Origin: Cryptomeria japonica
Taxonomy: Eukaryota; Streptophyta; Pinopsida; Cupressales; Cupressaceae
Reading direction: 5' to 3'
NCBI RefSeq assembly: GCF_030272615.1
Contig: NC_081405.1
Coordinates: 474,516,008 to 474,580,007, forward strand
DNA: 64,000 nt
Shown here: one piece after another, positions 56,859 through 64,000 of the stretch
How the letters are laid out: each line of letters opens with the position of its first letter
How positions within the stretch are numbered: position 1 is the stretch's first letter
Translations under genes and position numbers: made by a program
Notes under the pieces: generated by a model
Told to the model about the DNA's origin: nothing
The model's database searches: none
What the model saw: the letters and a program-made list of their open reading frames with translations, nothing else

Positions 56859-58823
56859 AAAAAAGAAGTGTTGATTACTATAATTACTCCCAGGAAAATA
56901 ACCTTATGGGAAACTCAGTGATGGGGACCCACACATATTCACTGAGTTACCTCCAGGATTTTAGAAGCCGACTCTTCATTCATTTGGGGGGAGAAAAGGG
57001 AAGAAAGAAACATGAAAGAAAAACTATTCTAAAGTGATGCGCTGAATTGATTTTAATGCAATAAGAGGCACAAAGAACTTCACATACATCCCATTCTGAG
57101 GCCTATTCAACAATATACATGCCCAAAACAATGATTAAGATATTTTCAATGTGTCCACTAGATAACAAGTGCTAAAACATAGTTTAATCAACATAATCTT
57201 AAGTATATATTTCTAAAGTTATGTCATAATTTTAAAGATGCACATAAAACCATTAAAGCATACTAAAAAACAATAATCATAGAGGTCGTAGGCACAATTT
57301 GATTATCCCCTCTTCATAAATATAATCACAACTTAAAGGCTCGACTCCTATCTAGAATACTTGTCTATATCTTTTAAAATAAAAGTTTTGAACCCTTTTC
57401 AAGGCAAAAATTGCTATTCTTATAGACCCAGAGCTGAGAAAAACAAAAAAAACCTCCCCAAAAGGCATCGATGGCACTTCGCCTTTGTGGCAACATGCAA
57501 ACACCTGCAAATGAAACTACTCTTGGCTTCTAGTGAAACTACATCCATTGTTCTATTATTCAGATCAAAAGAATCCCCATGATGATTCTCTTGCAACAAA
57601 CCCTTTTAAAATATCCAGAGTATAGTCCCTAAAAAACCGTTAGCAGGTAATCATGATGCAACTCTTGCTAATTGAAAATGTGAAACCCTTTGGACCATTG
57701 TTCCAGAAGACACGTGGCAACATGAGGGAAAGAGGGATGGGCACTGTAAACTGTAATATCATAGCCTCTCGAGGAGCTACCACATATCACGACGTCCTTT
57801 TTGGAACACCATGGGCCCCGCCCCTTCGGGTTCAGAAAAAAATGCCACGCGTCAAGAGCGCACAACTTATTAACAAGGTAAAGAAAGGGGCGCTAGGAAC
57901 ATGTGTCATACCAACACGTGGCAGATGCGAGCTAGCCTTTTCAAAACTGGGTGTGGATAAAGTCCACAACTTTTTGGTGACTTTTGGGGAAATCTTGCCT
58001 GCGAGATGTCGAGACCCAAAATTGCTAGTTTCAAGCCAGGCTTATGCATATGTAGGATAGAGCTGATCAAGGATCTGCTGCAAAGGGACCCAATCATCAT
58101 CCGAGAGCTGCTCCTGAGACTCGAGGATTTGATAACTTTGGTCAAGGCAGATAATTTCATGAAAGGGGAGGTCACCGAGATCATTATTAACCAACCCAAG
58201 CAAGGTATGGAGTTGGGCCAAAGGATGCAACAATTCTTCCACTTCAGTGGTTGTAGGGGAAGCACTTAGGATTTGAAGAAACATCTTCTCTTGTTGTTGT
58301 TTAATCAGATTCATAATTTTCTCAACTCTCAAAACTGAATCATCTAGGAGAAAAGGAGAGGGTAATCCAAGACACAAAATGCCCAAAATGTTCCCTGATG
58401 TGTGAGATTGAGGATTTGAGCATGACCAAAGTAGATGCGGCCTATGTTGCCGCTTTATGGCAATATATGAAATCATTAGCCTTCCTAGCCAACTACTTCT
58501 GATCGTTAATCTCCACAACCATCAAATCTTCCTTGGAAGTAGTATAGAACCACCTGATTAGTCTCTGATCCTCAGGGACTTTGGGTGCGATAAACTATGT
58601 GACATCATCAATGACACTACTTGCCTTAGCACATAAAGATTGAGCATCAACCAAGAATTTCAAGACCGACTACAAGAAAGGGCAGTATTGTTACACTTTC
58701 TCCCAGTATGAGATGTATAACTCTTGTATGAAAGTCCAGAGGGGTGACAAAAAGAACACCAACAGGTCTTGATAATGCAACGATCTCCTCCTCATTTTCT
58801 CGAATCTCTGCATACAACTCCCT

Positions 58824-60134
58824 TGTTGGTAACAATAATGAAGGAAAACTAAGAGGGGGGGGTGAATTAGTTTTCACCGGATCTACAAATTCAACCACAA
58901 ATACAAATTTGATAAACTGGAACAATAACAAAGATAAGAAAATTGACATCACAACACACAACACCAAGATCTTGACATGGAAATCCCAGTTAAGAGAAAA
59001 AACACGGTGGGAACCTATGCACAATAAGATGATACTCTGTAGTAGTATGTGTAAATATTACAATGGGGAATGCACATACATTTAGGCACACTTTCTAGAG
59101 CTCATTGCTCAAAAAATAATGACTCGAAAGTCTACAACCCTTAGGGAAGTCTCACTGACTTACAACAAGATTTGGACTACAATCCAGAAGGGATGAACTA
59201 CAATAATGACATCTGCAAATGCTTGATGATAGTTCCGGTTAAGCATAATTGTCTACTCTGCAACACCAATCTCTGCTCAATCACAATGTCGAAGGATGAA
59301 TCACTTGTTTGCACATACACCACTCTATGATAATACAGGCACAACCACGACACCCAAATTACATGACACTATCACCTATTTATACAATTCATCAACCTTG
59401 ACAACAAGGTTGGCTAAACCCTCAAGTCACAATTACAAAATTACATCACACGATGCAAAGATCGACCACCAAACCAATATAATGATATACATGAAATAAA
59501 ATGGACCTAATTCAAATCTCCAAACACGCAACACCACGGGAAATCATGCCAAGATCAATCGCAACATGGTACACCACCAGAAAAACCGCATAACACGAAG
59601 AACATCACCGGTTCAACAAAATCACCAAGAGCTCACACAACAATCAATATGGGTCACCAAAACAAATATGACACAATTAGGAAACACCAACAAGAACGTT
59701 ACAATCATCAGTAGCAGCTGCACCAACACCACTTATCAAATCATCATATGTCAACATCTGAAACTCAATAACACTCAAACATCAGTAACTGTCACAAATA
59801 AAGATAACTTGTAGAGAACCAAATCACGAATCATCTGCAATGAAGATACACAAGACCATTCCAAAAAATCTCCCAAAGACTCAGCTCAAGATCTGATCAC
59901 ATCGGAATATACAAGAGGAAATATTGAACTCTGCAAAGCACTAATCAGAAAAACAAACTACAAAACTGGATCATATGATATGATCAATTAAGCTTCCTGG
60001 ATCACCAAAACCAATACAAAAGAATATAATGACACTATAAATACTCCATACACCAAACCAATATGCAATCACCGGAGTAGGAATACATTGACATCAATGA
60101 CAACAACATATCCTAGTAACAACAATATCCAACA
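58824..60134 (-). repeat. Copia 3' LTR, 1311 bp
   Basis: On the minus strand it starts TGTTGGATATTGTTGTTACT, preceded by the purine-rich AAAGGAAGAGAT (about 60135-60146). It holds CATTGATGTCAA and the CCCACCGTG...GGATTTCCATGT block, and ends CTAATTCACCCCCCCC...TTACCAACA. The interior is AC-rich on the plus strand, which opens long shadow frames such as 58744-59085 and 59566-59814. Confidence 0.85.
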
Positions 60135-60419
60135 ATCTCTTCCTTTGGTATTGATAGCAACATATGAATGTGAAAAAAAATCAATGTAAAGAAAGAAAAC
60201 ATCTTCAATAGACTCCTCCTAAGATCAAGTAGATAAAATAGTTTTTCACATGCTTCTCCCCCCCTTTGACAGTTTTGCCAAAGATCTCAAAATAGAAAAC
60301 CAAACTCACTCTCCCCCTTAGATAAACAAATCACGATTCTCTCCATCATAAACAGATAACCAATCCAACAGACTACTCTACCAAAGGAGCAACACCAACT
60401 CATCAATCTAGATAAAGAG

Positions 60420-61321
60420 ATAAGATTGTGAAGTCTACCGGATTGATTCAACTCAATGCATCTAGTTCTCATCAGGAGGGGTGGATACCCCTAACTTGTC
60501 TCTTAAATAGACAAATGTATCTGCAGGCAAAGATAGTGAAAATATCAACAATTTGTTCCTCTGTAGACACATATTCTAGCTTCACTTCCTCTTCACTGAA
60601 TTTTTCTCTTGAGTAATGATATTTGATTGACACATGTTTAGTTTTTTAATGTTGCACTAGATTCTTTGACATATTAATAGCACTTGAATTATCACAATAT
60701 ATGACAATAGGCTCATCATAGATAACTCTGTTATTCTTCAACATTTGCTTCATTCAAACTACCCGAGTGCAGCTACCAACAACAACAATGTACTCAGCTT
60801 TAGCAGTAGATAAGAGCATTTAATCTTGTTTCTTACTAGCCCATGAAACCAATGTCATACCCAAAAAGAAAGCATCACTAGAGGTACTCTTCTGGTCATC
60901 AACATCATTAACCCAATCAACATCAGTGTAAGCACACAACATGAAATCATCATTCCTTAGATACCACAAACTATAATCCACAGTTCCCTTCAAGTATCTG
61001 AATATTCTCTTTACAACAATGACATGACTCTCTTTCGGATCAACTTGATATCTAGCAGTCATGCACACAACATGCATAATGTCTGACCTAGTCTAAGTAA
61101 GACATATTAGTCCACCAACCATAGAATTGTACAAACTCTGATTAGCTTTCAGAGATTCATTACTCTTAGACAATTTGTAGCTAGTCACCATAGGAGTTCC
61201 AACCGGTTTGGAGTCATCCAACCCAAACTTCTTCAACAATTCCTTCACATATTTAGTTTGAGATAATAAAAATACCTTTTCCAGTCTGTAAAATATACAA
61301 ACCGAAGAAAAATTCCATCTC
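60420..61321 (-). pseudogene. Copia RT C-terminus and RNase H
   Basis: The end of RT reads VFLLSQTKYVKELLKKFGLD, GTPMVTSYKLSKSN and SLYNSMVGGLICLT. The typical continuation DIMHVVCMTARY, VVKRIFRYLKGTVDYSLWYL, CAYTDVDWVNDVDDQKSTS and FFLGMTLVSWASKKQD runs to 60820. Downstream frames carry further RNase H remnants (near 60720-60540) and a C-terminal IPTPPDEN-like end near 60470. Stops at about 61092 and 60825 and frameshifts show decay. Confidence 0.88.
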
Positions 61322-62173
61322 ACCTTTTTCCCTGACATAGATGCTTTGTGTTCCGATGTTATGACTCTTGTGCTCTTATTCCACAATTTTTCTTGTGTTT
61401 GGGCCAAGTCAATGTGCTCACTTTCTGAGATCCACTTTAAATCTCAAAGCTCATTCTCTAATTGGGCGTGTCTTATCTGCCATTCCTGTGTGACCTTTTC
61501 TCTTTCCTCTATTTCCCTAGAGAGGAGCGCTTGTGCCTCACCCAAGTCTTGGGAGAGCTTCTCTTTATCCTAAATTACATCCTATAGCTAGGTTTGGATC
61601 TAAGTTACACTTGAGGAGCTTTCCTGGAGCTGCAAGAATTCATGTTCTTTATCATGGAGTTGTTTTCTCAAATCCTCCTTTCCTACTTGTTCTACTTGTA
61701 ACTGGGAGGTCACTATGTTTAGTGCACTTTGCAGTTTCTCTTTTTCTGCCCTTTCTTTCTGAACATCGACCTGAAGGCGAGTTATCTCGACACTCCTAGC
61801 CTTCTCTTCCTTTTTCATATGATCAAATGTATCTTTAACTTGGCTCAATTCATTTGTGAGTTTCTCTAAGTGCCTACTCCTCTTGAGGAAATCCGATTAC
61901 TCAACATTTTGCGTCTCTTCCATCATTTCTACCTTGTCTTGTGGGTGAGCTCATTCCAAGTCTATGCCAACAACATGTATTGAATAGTCTGTTGGCTACA
62001 TTTCTCCCTATGTTTTGATGACGTTAGGAAACATAGTTGCGAACATCAAGTTATGGCTTTCTTCATTGAAATGCGTTTGGATGTTGAGTTGGACTGGCTT
62101 TTGAAAATCTTTTGGTTTCTGCTTTGTAACCCTTTGAGCTTGAGCCAACTTGGAAGAGTTCATCTGCCGTATG

Positions 62174-62949
62174 AAAAAATTAGGAAGAATATCACAAACC
62201 CTATGTTTAGGTTAGAAAAATTAGGAGCAATTATTGAGGTGGGTAATATCTCCTTTACTTCTAGATTTACTTAACCAAAGAGGGTTTTCCTAAGGTTATA
62301 CAACAAATATCATTAAAAAAACTAAATATTAACTTAACATAAAATATATCCATTGCATAATGTACCCCTACATTGGTTGTCAATTCATGTCTATAGGATA
62401 GTTTGTAAACCCAAGGTCAAACACCTTGTTAGAGAATATTATCTACCACATAAATTTAAATGAATGTATTCAATAATAATCTCTTGTTATGCTATGTGGA
62501 TTCAGACATGGGAGTTGGAACACACTAGAAAAGATAAAATTAAAATTATGGTTACATTTATTTTTATTGAGTGTGACAAGATGATGGGAGAAAGAACCAA
62601 TAGCATATCAATGCCTTTATTTAGCTGGTAAGTAAAGTCTCTAAGTTTATACAAAACATGTAATAGAAGAAACCAAGGTGATATCTTAATCAAGATATCA
62701 CAAAAGACTAGGTCTTCAAAATGTACAAGTAAGTTAGGCTCTAGTCATATATTACAAAAAAAAGTGTAGATAGTTGTAGAATATTAAATTATTCTACTTA
62801 GCATGCTCATATATTTTCTTTATTTTTTGATAAGATGCCTTGAAATTTTTTTGTAAGGATTTTACAATCATTTGGCTAGACAACTAAAAAACACAATTTA
62901 GAAACACATACCATACATATTGAGACACTCAATTAGGTCCAATTATACT
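62174..62949. other. No gene seen
   Basis: AT-rich sequence lies between the truncated right repeat and the next LTR. The short frames have no domain. Confidence 0.4.
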
Positions 62950-63965
62950 TGTAGACACTGAAAATTGTCCTATGTCTTCGACGACACATTTCACTAACCT
63001 TTTTAGTCTAAACTGAGTAAATAATTTTTATTTATTTAATTATTGTTCTTCTAAACCATTAATTAAATAATCTTTATTAGCTAATTAATATTTGTCATTA
63101 TCTCTTTCTAATCAATTAATCTTGATCTTAATCGATTAATCCTAACTATTCCTCTTCGATCGAATAATTCTATAATTATTTAATCCCTTTATTCTAAGCT
63201 AATTATTATTCTATGATTAAATAATTATTTTAAATTATTTAATTCCCTTTTCCATTTATTCTAATTAAATAAATTTATAATTTATTTAATTACCATGTGT
63301 GGGTGAAATAAATAAATATTATTTATTTATTTATGACCCCACTTAGCTCTTCCATCTTCCAATTTTCATTCCCACTTATCTCTTCCACTTGCTAATTTCT
63401 ATCTCCCTTATCTCTTCAACTTGCTAATCCTCCACTAGTCTTTTCCTCTATTTCATTTTGGCATATTTTTGTTAAAAATGAATATTTCACTTAACTCTTT
63501 TCATTTCTATTTCTTCCTCAACATTGGAAATGCGATTTCTTTTTTTAATTCTCACTTAACAAGTCATCTCATTTAATCTCATCCGTTGATTATTTTCAGT
63601 CCCAAGTAAATCTTAGCCATCCAATAAATTTCAAATTTTCTATAAATTGGACTCTTTTCTCATTCAATTTCAACCACACTTCGAGTATCCTTATGCTATC
63701 AATTTCAATTCCCTTTTGTCAACATCTTTCCATCAATTTCTTTCAATACACTTTCTTTGTAGGTGAGAGCCACATATATTTGAAGGAGAAAGAAGAACAA
63801 TGGAGGTCAATGGAGGAGACATCTATGTTTTTGATGGTTTGCATTTTTGATGTTTTATTTTCCATTCTTTTATTGATTGAATTAGGATTGGATTTCATTG
63901 CATTTTAGGTTTTGTGGTTGCCTCAATTTGTGCTTTTGATGTTTTATTCCAATTTCCTAGTTACA
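62950..63965 (+). mobile_element. Tat-like gypsy 5' LTR, 1016 bp
   Basis: It starts TGTAGACACTGAAAATTG and ends CCTAGTTACA. It matches the minus-strand LTR at 42246-44246 at both ends and in the GGTCAATG-AGGAGA, CATTC-TTTATTGA and GCATTTTAGGTTT...GTGGTTGCC blocks. The element body would continue beyond the right window edge. The frame 63693-63908 lies inside the LTR and is not a gene. Confidence 0.75.
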
Positions 63966-64000
63966 TTTTTTGGTGAACTCGACGTGAAAATGCAAAATCT
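63966..64000 (+). other. Leader and possible PBS of the Tat-like element
   Basis: TTTTTGGTGAACTCGACGTG follows the LTR end directly. The TTGGTGA start and position suggest the primer binding region, but I cannot assign the tRNA. Confidence 0.4.

Larger units (their letters stand above)
58824..61321 (-). mobile_element. 5'-truncated copia element
   Basis: The insert comprises a 3' LTR, a polypurine tract and the end of the pol gene. It interrupts the right long repeat: the repeat's CATACAACTCCCT at 58811 resumes as ACCTTTTTCCCTG at about 61322, as judged from the uninterrupted left copy. No TSD is evident, and the 5' LTR, gag and integrase are absent. Confidence 0.8.
56869..62173 (-). mobile_element. 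Right long direct repeat (5' LTR-like) with embedded ORF, interrupted
   Basis: It starts on the plus strand TGTTGATTACTATAATTACTC and is collinear with 37854-40735. The collinearity covers a non-coding tail (56869-58041), then the ORF portion 58042-58823, and after the nested copia element, 61322-62173. Matching stops at about 62173, so the repeat is truncated there. The open frames 57361-57582 and 57653-58060 on the plus strand fall in the tail and are not kept open in the left copy. Confidence 0.65.
58042..62173 (-). pseudogene. Coiled-coil ORF, right copy, split by copia
   Basis: This is the same protein as at 39094-42236, C-terminal part only. The heptad-rich piece is at 62173-61322 (KAEKEKLQSAL-like and LRKQLHDKEHEFLQLQ segments). 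After the insertion, the end is at 58823-58042 with SYQILESQEQLSDDDWVPLQ and LYPTYA, stop TAA at 58044-58042. Two Gln codons here are stops in the left copy. Several stops also interrupt this copy. Confidence 0.65.

Noticed and set aside
57653..58060. 135-codon plus-strand ORF
   Set aside because: It lies in the non-coding tail and ORF end of the right long repeat on the opposite strand. The left repeat does not keep the frame open.
59296..59814. Open frames of 67 and 82 codons
   Set aside because: They lie within the copia 3' LTR, where AC-rich sequence opens frames; there is no domain.

Overview
This window looks like nuclear DNA from a seed plant with a very large, repeat-filled genome. 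A conifer or other gymnosperm is my best guess; no organelle or bacterial genes are present. I can support one intact host gene, a plastid-type ferredoxin-NADP+ reductase of the root class (RFNR), in five exons on the minus strand at 33909-35542. Almost everything else is nested transposable elements, most of them broken. Several are bounded exactly by 5-bp target-site duplications (TSDs).

Layout. 1-4205: plus-strand LTR-element remnant (family 1, copy 1), split by a 2.0-kb solo LTR (970-2979). 4931-12055: minus-strand family-1 insertion (copy A) holding a 1057-codon decayed ORF and an array of about 174-bp units, each centred on a near-perfect hairpin. 12690-13640: a separate GC-rich hairpin array. 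14809-18574: plus-strand family-1 insertion (copy B) with the same hairpin array in the opposite orientation and no ORF. 19828-26699: a complete gag-protease-only element with paired LTRs, PBS, PPT and TSD, itself hit by a copia-type solo LTR (23581-25058). 26840-29645: a decayed hAT transposase gene split by a 334-bp TRIM whose LTRs contain a tRNA-like cloverleaf. 29981-31713: another solo LTR with three internal repeat arrays. 31.7-37.5 kb: RFNR and AT-rich flanks.

37854-62173 is the wreck of a large Ty3/gypsy element on the minus strand. Its gag-protease-RNase H-RT-RNase H-integrase genes (50852-56854) lie between two long direct repeats (37854-42245 and 56869-62173). Both repeats carry the same decayed coiled-coil ORF of roughly 1000 codons. 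Nested into it are a Tat-like element (LTR 42246-44246, integrase piece 48846-49560), two copia-type solo LTRs and a 5'-truncated copia element (58824-61321). A plus-strand ORF (49550-50570) lies just downstream of pol and antisense to it. 62950-64000 is the start of another Tat-like element that leaves the window.

The most unusual signals are long ORFs that appear to sit inside LTR-bounded sequence in two unrelated families, the three hairpin arrays, the tRNA-like sequence in TRIM LTRs, and an RNase H domain upstream of reverse transcriptase. Coordinates of TSD-bounded elements and of the RFNR exons were read base by base. Boundaries of decayed coding regions are approximate.
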